In this document: one piece after another, positions 34,901 to 46,135 of the stretch | How positions within the stretch are numbered: the stretch's first letter is position 1 | How the letters are laid out: the number at the start of each line of letters is the position of its first letter | Origin: Antitrichia curtipendula | Taxonomy: Eukaryota; Streptophyta; Bryopsida; Hypnales; Leucodontaceae | Assembly (NCBI GenBank): GCA_951230915.1 | Contig: OX579640.1 | Coordinates: 21,100,981-21,164,980 of the forward strand | Length of the DNA stretch: 64,000 nt | Reading direction: 5' to 3' | Program-made: the position numbers and the translations under genes | The notes under the pieces: generated by a model | What the model was told of the DNA's origin: nothing | What the model saw: only the letters and a program-made list of their open reading frames with translations | Database searches by the model: none

Positions 34901-35984
34901 TACTGTATAATGCAAGAATTTTAAATGCACGTATGCATTGTTGCTGATACGGTCGAGTGAGGTCCCGGTTGGGGTATTTTTTTCTGGATATTTTCATAAT
35001 GAGAGAAGTGTCTTTTCACAATGAAATCAATACGAATTCTTTTGTCAAATGCTATAATTTGATAGGACTTATATTAGAAACTAATTAGTAGAAAAAAACT
35101 ATAACCCCTTTATTACAAGCTTAATCCAACATGTGAATACGAACTGACCTTATGGTTTTTGAAACAGGCAAGGCCTTTGTTGGTGGAGAGAGCATTGAAC
35201 AGATTAGTGGACCCCCTGCTCGGAGGAGTCTACGACATAGCTCAAATGAACAACATGTTAGTAGCAGCATTCCTTTGCATCCAACAATCAGCTCAACAAA
35301 GACCGCAGATGAGTCAGGTATAATCACCACCCCCTTTTAAAAAAAAACTGTTTTAAAAAATAAAATAAATTATTTATGAGGTGCTTCTGTGTCCATAACA
35401 TTCTTGAACAACTTGAAATGAGTCCTTTGTGTTTTAAGCTAGACTGAGGTACTAAATATACTCCAAAATCCTAGCCTGACTAATCATGTCCCCTATCTAT
35501 GTCTTTATAAGAGACACTCCAGTGTACTCTAAATCTTGGGTACGTGTAGATTGGGGACACAATTGGGTTGGGGACGCCTTTGTTTTATACTTTTATAGGA
35601 CTAGTTTCCTCCTTTGCAAGCGTCGTGGCTAACTCAAATCTAACAGTGCCTTTGGGGCTGACTTTATAGTCTGTTTTCAAAAACCGTGCATAACGTCCCA
35701 ACTTCTGCTTGTGCTTGCAGGTACTGCAGGTTCTTTCCGGGGACCGTGACAAGACCCCGAGCATGTGCGTATCCAAGTTGGATGTGATGTCCATGTCTGA
35801 CCCTGAAGAGGTGGACACCAGTAACGACGACACGCATATCCGCAGTCACCTGGCGCTTGCGATGCTGGGGGTGGACGACGATGCAACTTCGCAGTGCAGC
35901 GTGGTGGACATCCCGCATTCCAATAAATATCTGGAGGAGTATTTGGAGGGCCGGTTCAGCAGGTCTGCCAGTTTCGAGGATTGA
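28969..35984 (+). CDS. Receptor-like cytoplasmic kinase with N-terminal USP-like domain (11 exons)
   Basis: Exons: 28969-29173, 30286-30383, 30487-30605, 30722-30795, 31582-32331, 32965-33213, 33574-33737, 33962-34041, 34446-34593, 35168-35317, 35721-35984. All introns are GT..AG and every phase matches, giving 766 residues. Residues about 28-165 resemble the universal-stress/adenine-nucleotide-hydrolase fold ([33 protein letters not shown]). Residues 166-410 are a polar linker rich in Asn/His. Kinase motifs follow: glycine loop GRGGGSEVF (420-428), ATP-anchoring Lys441, catalytic HRD (536-538), SDFGLA (555-560) and APE (583-585). This arrangement is known from plant RLCK-VI-type USP kinases. 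It likely phosphorylates Ser/Thr in the cytosol; no signal peptide or membrane segment is visible. The substrate is unknown. I chose the ATG at 28969 because the USP-like domain follows it in frame. Confidence 0.9.
32480..32778. mobile_element. AGGTA-family element inside kinase intron 5, copy 4
   Basis: The right part (32545-32778) aligns with the elements at 2.0 and 7.1 kb ('aataattttcagtaaat', 'ggaattggcatctaac', 'ttttgaagttgaaa') and ends ACCT before TA at 32779-32780. The inner fold-back arms around 'aaaagcgacc' (32679) and 'ggtcgcttttag' (32755) are well preserved. The left end is decayed. It lies wholly within the intron and does not affect exon phase. Confidence 0.65.
34686..34822. 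repeat. Twin short palindromes in kinase intron 9
   Basis: AGAATGTA...TACATTCT occurs at about 34688-34712 and 34797-34821, each an 8-base perfect stem with a 9-base centre (CCTCTCAGA and CCCTCGGGA). The pair delimits about 135 bp and may mark the ends of a small insertion. Confidence 0.55.
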
Positions 35985-37548
35985 CCAAAACAGGCTCGAT
36001 CAAAACAGGCGGGTACACTCTCAACTGCGAGACTGATACGATCCTACTCATCAGCCCCTGACTTGTATCAATTTGAACCCACCCCCTGCCACCACAACTG
36101 CATCCATGATAGCAAAATATCAACTTGGTTGGTTTCCGCAACAGACATGGTGCTCCATGTCATTATTAAACTCTTCTTGTAACGGTGGATGACCTTTAGG
36201 AACCAATTCATAGATTCATTTGTGACTTTTAGAAACCTCTGTACCATACCCCAAGAGAGAGAGAGAGCGTAGCACTTTTTTTTCCGCCTTCTTCAAGAGA
36301 TTCATAACATATGGAGCTTGGAGAAAGAGCGCGAGCCAGAATCGGCTACCAGGCAACGACATTGAACTCGTGACTCGTATTTTCTGTACAATAATTCTGA
36401 GGTTCTAACTCCTGAGAGCCTCGTGAGGTACGCAGTTAGAAGAGACGGTTTTGGTTTTGCATTCATTTTCTGGTAGTTGAGGTTTCCGGACATCAATCAA
36501 ACAGCTGAGATTTTGTATATACATACACATATATATAGAAGGTGGTGCTCTATATATAGATTGTAAGTTAGGGATATTTTATTGCCAGTGACAAGGGGAT
36601 GCACTCTCATGTACCTCCTTGATGGTTTTTGGATTTTGATTTTCTCCAATACAATGTCCTTCATTGTTTATAAACCGGCCTTCACTAATTGCTTGGAAGA
36701 TGGTCATTCAAGGTCAAATAGTTTGAATGTGAGACAAGAGTATTGCAGTCAATCATAATGTGACAAGTGTGAAAAATATTTGAGAATATCATTGACAAGA
36801 GTGTTAAGGTAAAAATACCCAATAGCATGTCTGTACCAACCTCATTCCGACCAGGGACCTATTTTCGTTATATAGGTTACTCTCTTTCCAATCAGCAAGA
36901 GAAAAGCAGTGATTAATTACGGCATAGCTCCCAATTGCAATTGTGGCACATTATGATTGGCTGCAATCTTGGTTGATTTTGCAATCAACTTGTGGTTGGA
37001 AATGGGAAGACCTATGTGACAAGAATAGGTTGAATAAAATCCTCAACTAAAAAATTCACAGTAATTATGTTTTGAGAAATAAAATCCTGAAAAAATATGG
37101 AATCCTTCTAAACTCTATTTTTGTACATGGGAAAATTTCTCCACTCAAGAAATTTGTGGTCCAAATATGTGTAATTGATTAAATGGTCGGAATGAGGTCG
37201 GCTACTTTAATCTTTGTTCCTAGGTGGACATTAAACCGTCCTTAGACTTCCATTGAATGATCTTTGACATATCTTGTAAAGTTTTCTCCTCTCTTCACTG
37301 TGATTGTGGATAACTGCTGAATTTGTCAGAATTTAGATTTAGGTCCACCAACAGGACGGTTCCAATGGTCTATAGGATTGCAACTTTGAAAATTCTTAGA
37401 AAATACATGCCAAGTCCAAAAAATATATATTTTTTTAAATTCATGATTTTCTCTCGCTAACACCACAAAAATGTTAATTTTTTGAAATGGTGCCTTCAAG
37501 TATGCTGAATTCTTTATTTTCACCTTTTTGGGGTGCTTCCACCTTAGA
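35985..37548. other. 3' flank of the kinase gene and intergenic DNA
   Basis: The 3' untranslated region probably extends several hundred bases; an exact polyadenylation site was not assigned. A (ga)n run is at about 36255-36268 and a (ta)-rich run at 36515-36560. No further gene was recognised. Confidence 0.4.
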
Positions 37549-37738
37549 TTAATTCCTAAGGTCCCAAGGCCTTTTTTCCATCAAAGACCACTCAAAACTA
37601 CCATTTCTATTGCATAGAGCAAAAAAATTAAATTTTTTTTTGGCATGTCTAACCATAGAATCATGTACTTGACTACTATAAGAATGCACGGAAGAAATTT
37701 CAAAAAGTTTGACAATGTAGATTGCAAGATATTTGCAT
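37549..37738 (+). mobile_element. Head of an E2-like element, interrupted at TTAA
   Basis: TTAA then TTCCTAAGGTCCCAAGGCC opens it, and it follows 8670-8885 ('gcaagatatttgcattt'). At 37739 the E2-like sequence stops precisely at a TTAA that is intact in the paralogue at about 8882. Confidence 0.6.
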
Positions 37739-38520
37739 TTAACCCCTAAAGGTCAGAGACTATGTTTTCACCAAAATCGCTCCAAAACTGCTATTTCTAA
37801 TACAAGTACCAAATTTTAGAAAAAAATATATTTTTGAAAAAATGTAACCGTAGGATCTTGTATTAAACTAGTTTGAGAAGTTGTGGAAAAAATATCAGAA
37901 ATTTCCATGTCTGGATTGCAAGATAATAGGGTTTGAATTGACAAAAATCCTTTTTTTGGTCTCTGCGAAAATCCGGGCAGCTGCACTTCACAAGGTCACA
38001 TTTGTATGAAAAAATGTCCAAAATGGTGGTTAATCTTTGGATTCATTCTTCAAGGCAAGTTGGCTACATGCTTGAAAATTTTCAGATCATTTGGAATTGT
38101 AAAACATATAGGAAAAAAATAGTAAGTAGAAAGAGGTAGAGAATGTTCAAAACACTAAATTGTTAAGAATTGAAATATGGAATTGAAAAATGACAATCCC
38201 AACGGTTTTAATGTTGTAATAAGCAATCTACACGCAATATTTTTATTTTTTTTCAAAAATATTGAAAATTGAGTTAAATTAAGGACTTCAAAGTTTATTT
38301 TAGAGTAGAGATTACATAACTACCCTCAAACTAAAATTCCTCATAACTTTCATTTCATTAATCAAAATGGCATGATTCGAAGCTTCCCACGTATATATAA
38401 ATCTAAAGAACCAATTTCAAATTTTTATTTTAGAAAAAAGTGATTTTTAAAGAAGTTTTTTCAGCTACCCGAGTTGCCCTCTGACCAGTGAAAATGACAT
38501 ATTATGCAGGAACTTTTTAA
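37739..38520 (+). repeat. Family X copy with CCCCTAAAGG start
   Basis: Starts TTAACCCCTAAAGGTCAGAG and follows the copy at 15052 from about 37790 onwards ('cggcagctgcacttca' variants, 'aggcaagttggctacatgct'). The right end is not preserved, and similarity fades after about 38450. Confidence 0.6.
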
Positions 38521-38603
38521 CCATGTAGTCAAAAGTTATGAAAATTGTTGGCCTTAAAGATACTCCTCGGGCACATCTTGTGTGAAATTTTCAAAGAATT
38601 TAC

Positions 38604-39203
38604 ACTATTTTTGTGTAGAGTCTTCATGATGTCACTAAATTCTACAATGTAGTTACAATATTTTTCCAAATTTCATATACAAGTGTTAAATATTTAGTAG
38701 AGCCAATGTAGGTTATTAATTGCAACTTATTTGTATGAAATGTGCTTTAAAATGTAGGTACTTATTATAAGGCAAAAATTAATAGTATCATGTATGTTTA
38801 CCTATAAAATCACTTCAAATTATATGCTTTTACAAAACATTGACAAATCCAAAATTTTGGAGAGGTATTTGATCATTTGATCATTTTTTCATTCACTATT
38901 TTGGTATTGTAATAGGTATTCGAGTAAGTTAATTCAATAAGTGAGTGAATTTGAACTAGTACCACAAGCATTGCCACAAAGGTAATGGTTAAGCCCTCCT
39001 TAATCTCTTTTCACATCCATATCCATATCCATAAAAATAATTTTCTAATTTTCTAATCTGTAAAGACTTCTAAATTCAATATATTTTCTAATTTGAGTCA
39101 AAACACTACAAAATGAAGTCCATGTCCCCTTTTTATATAGGGCTTTCCAACTGTATCATGAACGCAAATGGGGGATGCATGCTTCCATAGATCTCATTAT
39201 GAC
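38604..39203 (+). repeat. Direct repeat D1 (partner at 54074-54676)
   Basis: Shared landmarks with 54074-54676 include 'actatttttgt', 'tgtaggttatta', 'aaggcaaaaatta', 'cattgccacaaa' and 'gctaagccc'. About 600 bp, non-coding, moderately diverged. Confidence 0.65.
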
Positions 39204-40737
39204 AAACAAAACAAAACAAACAACCTAATTTATTGTATGGATAATATAAAATCCTTTGTATACTAATCAAATGAATATTAGGTTGACAGTAACATAAAAT
39301 TACGATGAAAGTTGTTGAAAGTAGATGAATATTGGATGACAATGATACTACTATTTAAGATAGTATGAAAATACTATAAACTATATTTTATTGATTTTAC
39401 TCACATGATGCAAACTTCCATATATAATGAATTTTGCATGTTTATATAATTCCAAAATTAATGCAAGGGACCATATATAATTGTCATATACAAAACTTGA
39501 CCATCAAAATCGGACCATGTATATTTAACTTAGTTACAACAAAGTACACAAATACTCTCTCTGGCCCACTAAAAAACTCCAAAAACCTTCTATATGAGGG
39601 ATTAACTATCTTTTTAGTCTTTGTGCCAGTGATATATACATTCATGAACTAATAACACATCCCCTACATCTATACAAAATCTCCAGTTTAGGCGCCGTCA
39701 TTTAGCACCTAAAATCTATATGAAAAATATCAAATTTGAACATTGTTCATGAATGCTGCCAACTTATCATTCCTGATGATTTAAAGGTCAATGGCAACAA
39801 TGGGATTGTAGAAATATATGCTCCCAACCTAAATACTGCAACTAGGAAATCTAGATCCTTCAAAAACAAATTTGCATAGCGTCCAAGTGGTCATCAAATC
39901 TGTAGTCAATACAACTAGTTGAAAAAGCAACAAGTACAAGGTGCCTCATATAGGCAAGGCAAAGCTTGCTAGGAGAAGAATGCTCCTTGATTGCTTGCCA
40001 CTAACTCCTTCAATATGGTCAATACTTATTCAACATTCAAAATTAGTAAACGGAGTTTTTTAGTGGGATAGAAATTGTACTTGATTTGGAGGTTTTTTAG
40101 TCAAATAGAGGGAGTATATGATTATTGAATTTGGACTTATGTGAAACCTAACTATCACAATCTTATGATGAACATACCATTACTAGTATTTTGAAGTTAA
40201 CATCTGAGTCATTGGCAGGAGCTCTGAGCTTTTGTAGTTTAGTTTAGTATTTTCTTTTTAGATTATACATGTTACTAGACAAACAAAAAGGATGATAAAA
40301 TATATATTACATCAAACTGTTTAAAGCTTTAAAATAAAATGGGCACTGGGATGTGGAGTCTTAGGATTCTAATATCCTTCAGACATATAATCTACATATA
40401 GAAACACTTAAGATTTTTGGCCAAGAAAAAATCCCACCCCCCTCCCTTGATAGGCAAGTTCTATTTTACAATGGGGACTATTACATTAGCAATATATATA
40501 TTTTTTCATTCGTTGATTTATGGTTAAACTTAGCCATAAAACAATGTAGGAAAATATTGGCTATAAAGTTGATAATTAAATCAGATAGAACTTGATAATA
40601 AGCCAAGATCATATGAGATGAAAAGCCAAGAGGTGATAGTAAAGTGACCATATTGTTAACAACAACAAGCAATTGAACTGGGTGATTAAAACCAAACCAT
40701 ATTGAAATGGATGGCTAGGTTTTAGTTTAGGGCTGCT
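39204..40737. other. Intergenic AT-rich DNA
   Basis: Nothing supported. A C-rich run lies at about 40433-40446. Confidence 0.4.
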
Positions 40738-40868
40738 TTACACTATGGCTGACCAAGTCGAGAGGCCGTGGAAGTGAGAGTCCAAACTTTGGTGAGAGTC
40801 CAAAGAAATGGGCAATAAATAGGCCCTGAAATTTAGGAATTGGAGACTTTGGCCGGTCATAGTGTGAA
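40738..40868. mobile_element. 131-bp inverted-repeat element with CACTATG ends
   Basis: TTTACACTATGGCTGACCAA at the left matches the inverse of the right end, TTCACACTATGACCGGCCAA. The CACTA start is reminiscent of the CACTA (En/Spm) superfamily, but the flanking triplets TTA and TGA are not identical, so the class is uncertain. Confidence 0.55.
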
Positions 40869-42670
40869 GCCTCCGAAGGCCAAGCCCAAAGTCCAAACCT
40901 CACTTGTGTGTCAATTTTTTCAAGCAAAAGATAAAAAAACATGAGAAAGGAGTCCAAAATGGCCTTGGAAAAAAATCACAGCACATGCTCTTATTATCAA
41001 ACAAGGAATATGAAGGGTATAAATGGAATAAAAGGGTGGCATTGGCCATTGAAAGGAAGTAGGTTAAGGGAACTAGGTTCATTGAAAGCAAAGACTCCCC
41101 ATTGTAATGTTGGAGACTAGGTTTCAAACCCTAATTGCGACAAATAACAAATAACAAACTTATCTGGAACATCCCGTATTGGGCATCAATCTGATCAATA
41201 CTAGATAATTTTTTATCATAATACTATTGGGACTAGCTCATACAAATCTTAACTGAAGATAATCCATAATCAAACTTGTAGTATACTATTTGTGTCCATA
41301 ATCAAATCATATCATTTTTTGTTTGTAAGACTCTTGCTCAAAGTCATGAATTGTGGTGTCTGTCCCTAAGCTTTTCTATCACTCTCTGTACAAGCTGTGA
41401 TAGTTTCAAAACACTGGAAAGTAGCATAAACCAAAAAATAATAAGCATGAGAATATAGGTGTAAGAAATTCTTGAAGCTTTGTCAAAAATTGCTCCCAAA
41501 GGTAATGGACCTCACATGTATCCATCCCACAACAAAACAACAAGTTGGAGTATTAGTGAAGAAACAACAGGTGTCTACAGTCCATTATGCTTGTTATTAC
41601 CTTCACTAGGAGAGAAAAAATCATATAATGTAAAACACAACTTTAGCCAAACAACTCTCATCTGTCAACCTGATTTAGCCAAACAACTCTCATTTGTCAA
41701 GCTTGATGATGCCATCTTCACCCTCTTTGTAATCCCAGTACATCAGTAGCTGCTCAAAATACTACTGAGCGTACTAGTACACATCCTGAACAATTTACTC
41801 AAACAGAACTATGGTGTGAGATTGCTATTGACAACAAGGCTCTCAGCTAAGCGACGTATATTACTGCTTGTCTGACTACTCAAGTTGAATTTATCAAGGC
41901 TGTGGTTTGGTTCCAATAGTTCACAGGTATGTAGCTTCTGTTGGAATGTAGTTTTAAGTACCTTACAATTTGCTTAGGGCACAATAATTTTTAGCAGTTG
42001 TAGGACTTTGCTATTTAAGTTATTGGCACCAAAGCGCCAACTAGCTTAATCTTGTAATAAAGCATTTACTAAACACCCACAATTTAGATTGTCTCTGGAT
42101 GTTTGTTGAGCAGTATTTTGCTTCGTCATAGTATAAGTCTTGCTTGCTTCATAAAAAAGCTTGGCAGTAATGGAAAATTGGTGGCTCAGTAGCTTTTTAA
42201 CGTTTACTGATCTCATAATCACCTAAGATTTTCTAAAATCTTTTTAGTGCATTCATGGGTGGGATTGTGGGAGCTTAATAAGTTCCTACTATAATTTAAT
42301 TGACATCCATTGTCACAAGTTCAGTCCTATTTTGCTTGTTTTTATTATAAAAAATTCCTATTTGGGTTTATATAGAAGTTTAGAAGCATTTCAGGAATAT
42401 ATGCTTTGTCATAAGCTAGACGCAATGTTCTGGCAAAAAAACAAATATCTACTACCTACTACTGCTAATTTGTAGTAGTAGATAGTAGTATGCCGCCTAG
42501 TGTGAAGTGGCCTTTAAACAAATGGCACTCCTTTAATGGCCCAACATAACCAAAATTATGTCTGTTGAGCTGGCCAGTGATAAATTGGATGATGGTGGCA
42601 CAATGCAACTTCTTCCTACAGAGAAGATAGGATATGATGGAACTTGTGGCACAAGGTGCTACCAAGTTTC
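40869..42670. other. Intergenic DNA, no gene recognised
   Basis: A short direct duplication, 'agccaaacaactctcat', occurs at 41644 and 41679. Open frames of up to 89 codons have no recognisable domain. Confidence 0.4.
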
Positions 42671-42672
42671 TA

Positions 42673-43218
42673 AGGTAGGTACCCCCAAATGTGCCATTGA
42701 CCTTAAATCACCATTTATACTATGTGTACATCTCCAAAATCAGTTCTGTACCTATGTGGAAGAAACACTTTTAGAATCAAACTTTGTTCCTTAATAACTT
42801 TTGCATACAATATCCAAATGCCATGTTCTCTGGTGCATTGGAACCTCCTTTCACTTGCCTACAAGAACATTTGAAAATTTGACCAGTCTAATAATAGTAA
42901 CTAAGGTGGGTACACCCAAAACCGCCACTTTTTGCTATTGAGCCTAGTTACTACTATTAGACTGGTCAAATTTTCATATATTCTTGTTGGCAAGTGAAAG
43001 GAGGTTCCAACGCACCAGAGAACGTGGCATTTGGACATTGTATGCAAAAGTTATTAAGGGTCAAAGTTTATTTCTGAAAGTGCTCCATCCAAATAGGTAC
43101 ATAACTGATATTGGAAATGTACACAACCTGTAGATGGCGCTTTAAGGTCAGGTGCCATTTTTGGGGTGCCTACCTTAGACTCAATAGCAAAAAGTGGTGA
43201 TTTTGGGTGTACCTACTT
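42673..43218. mobile_element. TA-flanked MITE (outer copy) carrying an inverted copy of itself
   Basis: The outer copy consists of 42673-42903 plus 43178-43218, with ends AGGTAGGTACCCCC and, read inverted, AAGTAGGTACACCC. It is split at a TA by a second copy of the same element in the opposite orientation. The arms (42673-42900 against 42948-43175) are more than 200 bases long and strongly complementary. Non-coding. Confidence 0.85.
42904..43175. mobile_element. Inner inverted copy of the same MITE
   Basis: A 272-bp element with ends AGGTGGGTACACCCAAAA and, read inverted, AGGTAGGCACCCCAAAAA. It is flanked by TA at 42902-42903 and 43176-43177. Its own interior contains the uninterrupted target sequence (inverse of about 42938-42956), showing that the outer copy read ...gtaactaggctcaatag... 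before insertion and that TA was duplicated. Confidence 0.88.
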
Positions 43219-43220
43219 TA

Positions 43221-44089
43221 TTACTAAGCATGTTGTGGGGTCCTTGTTTACCTCGCTTTTTGAACTCTACTGCTACAATTGAGTCACTTGGGGCCAGTGG
43301 AGGTGCTTGGTAGACTGTTTATGTTCCTTTGCTACTGGATGATTTGCGAAAAAATGGGATTTTACTCACAAAGCTGTTGTGCGATATCCGAACCTTGATT
43401 TTGATTTGCAAGCTACTGGAACAAAATGGCTTCTTCACAATCGAATACTGCCCTTTCTCAGGTTTAGATGTTGATGAGGATTATTGTTGATGTATGTTTG
43501 TATCTAGAAATCTCCATGTGAAAGCAATAGCATGTGATTCTGGGCCGAAGACACATTATGTATCTAGAAATCTCTATGTGAAAGCTATAACATGCGTTTT
43601 TGGGCTGAAGACATTGTAACATGCAATTAATTGTTTTGTTTTTGTGATGCGCACAAGTGAGGCCCATAATCTCATGGATTTTTATGGACAATTTAATCCT
43701 CTAGTTGTCTTTTTCTTGACTCATATGGTGGAGTGTTTTCCAATATGTAAGATTTATGGAAAGTATTAGTCTGTGGTTCTGTGCAAATATGACTTCTTGC
43801 ACTTAAATATAGACATTGGATGATTTGATAAACACTTTATGAGTACGTATATTCAATGATCTAATATGTAGAAAGAAATTAGATGTAAACATAGTCTTTT
43901 TGCCTTGTCAAAAAACACATATGCTTGGCTTTCAATACATAGGAAGCAATAAGCTTTGCATGAGGATAAGCAAATCAATCAGAATCTAGTGAGATGCAAA
44001 CTGAAAATTAGACAAGTTCATGCAAGACATTTCTTTGAACGAGAAAGTAATTTGATAAGTGCCCAATTTGTATCCTGAGACATCTTCTA
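43221..44089. other. Intergenic DNA
   Basis: Two near-identical segments at 43498-43525 and 43558-43585 share 'gtatctagaaatctc' and 'atgtgaaagc' (period about 60). No gene was recognised. Confidence 0.4.
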
Positions 44090-45268
44090 GGCTAAAGTCT
44101 GTATGAATTTTCTATTTGACGCTACTACTATTAATGAAGCCAAGTCTTGCAGTTTATAGAATCAATCCTTGAGTTCTTGCAAAATCTTCAAATTGATTGA
44201 GTCCTCCTCTCCTGCATTTACGTTTGTTGATGGAAGCAAAAGCATTGCAAGTTCTTTTTGTTCCAATTTTATCCTTCATCCACTCGCCTCTTGAAGTTCT
44301 TTGGGTTGATTTGGAGTCTTCCTTCTCCATTTGCCAATGTCCAAGGTAGAGTCATCATTGCAAGGAGAAGAAATGACATATCCTTTCAAATTTTCTGGTT
44401 CCACATAAAAAGAATGGCCCACTCCATGGAGCTTTGTATAATCATCTACAAAGTCTACAAAAGTAGGCATGAAGGCATTGACAGGAACAAGTGTAGTGAT
44501 AGTCATGGCTAATGAATGGGCAACTTTCAATCTCTATTTCAAGTTTTCTAACTTGGGTCACTTTATCCATGGAAGGAGGATTATCCATGGTGGTTTCGGA
44601 TATTACTTTCTTTTGGTTGTTTTTCTCAACCGCTTCTATACACACAGCTTCGCCAATTTTCGGAAGAATACATCCTCCATCCTTGAAATTCTTTTGCTTG
44701 AGCACTAGAATTTTGTACTCCAATTTCTCGATAAATTCCCTTTGAGCAACTAGAGTGTTATATCGGCGGTTCTGTGCGTTCTCAAATCTTTCATAATTAG
44801 CGCACACTCCCTTAAATGCACCCTTAAATTGCTTGTGCTCTACCTTCAAGGCCTTGTATTTTTCATTCTCTTGAATCAAGATGTGCAGCTTGCGATTGTT
44901 TTCGACCCATTCCTCCAATAATGGTTTCAAAGACGTGGTGAAATCCAAAAAAGACATGGCACCAAACACCAACTGAGGCCCAAATTTGGTGAATTCTTGA
45001 GCAACTTCCATAAGTTTGGGGGATTACTCAAGCTTGCCTCGTTTGCGGGATTACTAGGGCAGGCCTTGTTTGTCTTGATTACTTGGTCTGGTTGAAGAGA
45101 GATGTCTTGTTGATGTGTTCTAAGCAAAAAAGAAGCTTTCAACAAGCTTTCCAATTCACTTGCATTCGGCAAATGACGAAGACCCTCCAATTGTGCCATA
45201 TTTTGAGTTGACAAATGCGGATAGCTCTTATCCAAGGGGTTGTCATCAATGAACACATTTTGCGCCAT
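44090..45268 (-). pseudogene. Dispersed multi-copy protein-coding repeat, copy C (longest)
   Basis: Three overlapping minus-strand frames run in order: 45268-44927 (starting MAQNVFIDDNPLDKSY), 45011-44442 (189 codons, rich in Lys/Glu/Leu and likely coiled coil around ENNRKLHILIQENEKYKALK), and 44530-44276, the counterpart of the 125-codon frame of copies A and B. The frame changes between them, and a one-base deletion near 44290 shows this copy is degraded. It reveals the upstream part missing from A and B. Its 3' limit, near 'ctcaggatacaaa' read on the minus strand, agrees with the other copies. I do not recognise the family. Confidence 0.5.
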
Positions 45269-45576
45269 GCCATCAAGTTACTTTCTATTTTTTGGCAACA
45301 CCCAGGGTTGTCATAGTGGACGGACGTCTGGTTCACCCGTCCGATAGAGGTCTCGCCCGTTTGATGTGGTCAACACTAAGTTGACTTTCTACCACTGAAA
45401 AAACAGGTGATGTGGCTATCACTTTGACGCCACCTAGTTGCCAAATAGGATCCAAGGCGCGGACGTCACCGATAGGGGCACAGACGGAAGCCGAGGCGGG
45501 GACGAGACTGTGTCGGGGCGCAGACGTTTGACAGGGCGCGAACGTTTTTTGCTAGAACAGTCTCACCATTGGAATT

Positions 45577-45765
45577 AACGCTATTTCATTTCAGTTTTGC
45601 AACTTCAATTTTAACAATCTTGGGGCGTGTAATATACCATTGGAAAATACCTTTCCAATGGTATATTATACGCCCCAAGATTGTTAAAATTGAAGTCGCA
45701 AATCCCAAAAGAAGGTTGCTGCCAAAACATATTCTGCACGGACAGTTGCTAATGCATCGGCGGGA
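45577..45765. repeat. Fold-back unit 1
   Basis: 45596-45648 and 45652-45703 are nearly perfect inverted copies around the palindromic core taccattggaaaatacct; the arms contain aatcttggggcgtgtaatat. The unit is flanked by 'gctatttcatttcag' and 'aaaagaaggttgctgccaaa'. Confidence 0.8.
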
Positions 45766-45936
45766 ACGCATGAGTGCCAAGTTTTCTTGGAAGAGGCTTT
45801 GCTAAAACTTGGACCTTGAGGTCAATGGGATTTTTCCGTATGGGTGCGAACGCTTGTATAGGCAAAGATGCTAGGGCGGGGACGCTAGGGCTAGACGGGA
45901 ACACTTGGGCGGGGACGTTGTGACTAGGCGGGGACG

Positions 45937-46135
45937 CTATTTCATTCCAGTTTTGCGACAACAATTTTGAGAATCTTGAGGCGTGTAATATAGCACTAGA
46001 AAGGTCTTGAAAATACCTTTCTAATGGTATATTACACGCCCCAAGATTGTTAAATTTGAAGTCGCAAATCTCAAAAAAAGGTTGCTGCCAAAATAAATTT
46101 TGCAGGGATAGCTGCTAATGCATAGGCGGGAACGA
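45937..46135. repeat. Fold-back unit 2, tandem paralogue of unit 1
   Basis: The same flanks ('gctatttcattccag', 'aaaaaaggttgctgccaaaa') enclose 45951-46069, a fold-back whose left arm has diverged more than its right arm. The two units are separated by a GC island of gcggggacg words, so the whole about 355-bp block appears tandemly duplicated. Confidence 0.75.

Noticed and set aside
36500..36560. TA-rich run after the kinase gene considered as a promoter TATA region for another gene
   Set aside because: No coding region follows; it is more likely simple sequence in or after the 3' untranslated region.
41740..41960. Possible Copia RNase H-like remnant near 'attactgcttgtctgac'
   Set aside because: The resemblance is limited to a few residues with interrupting stops and no neighbouring polyprotein motifs.
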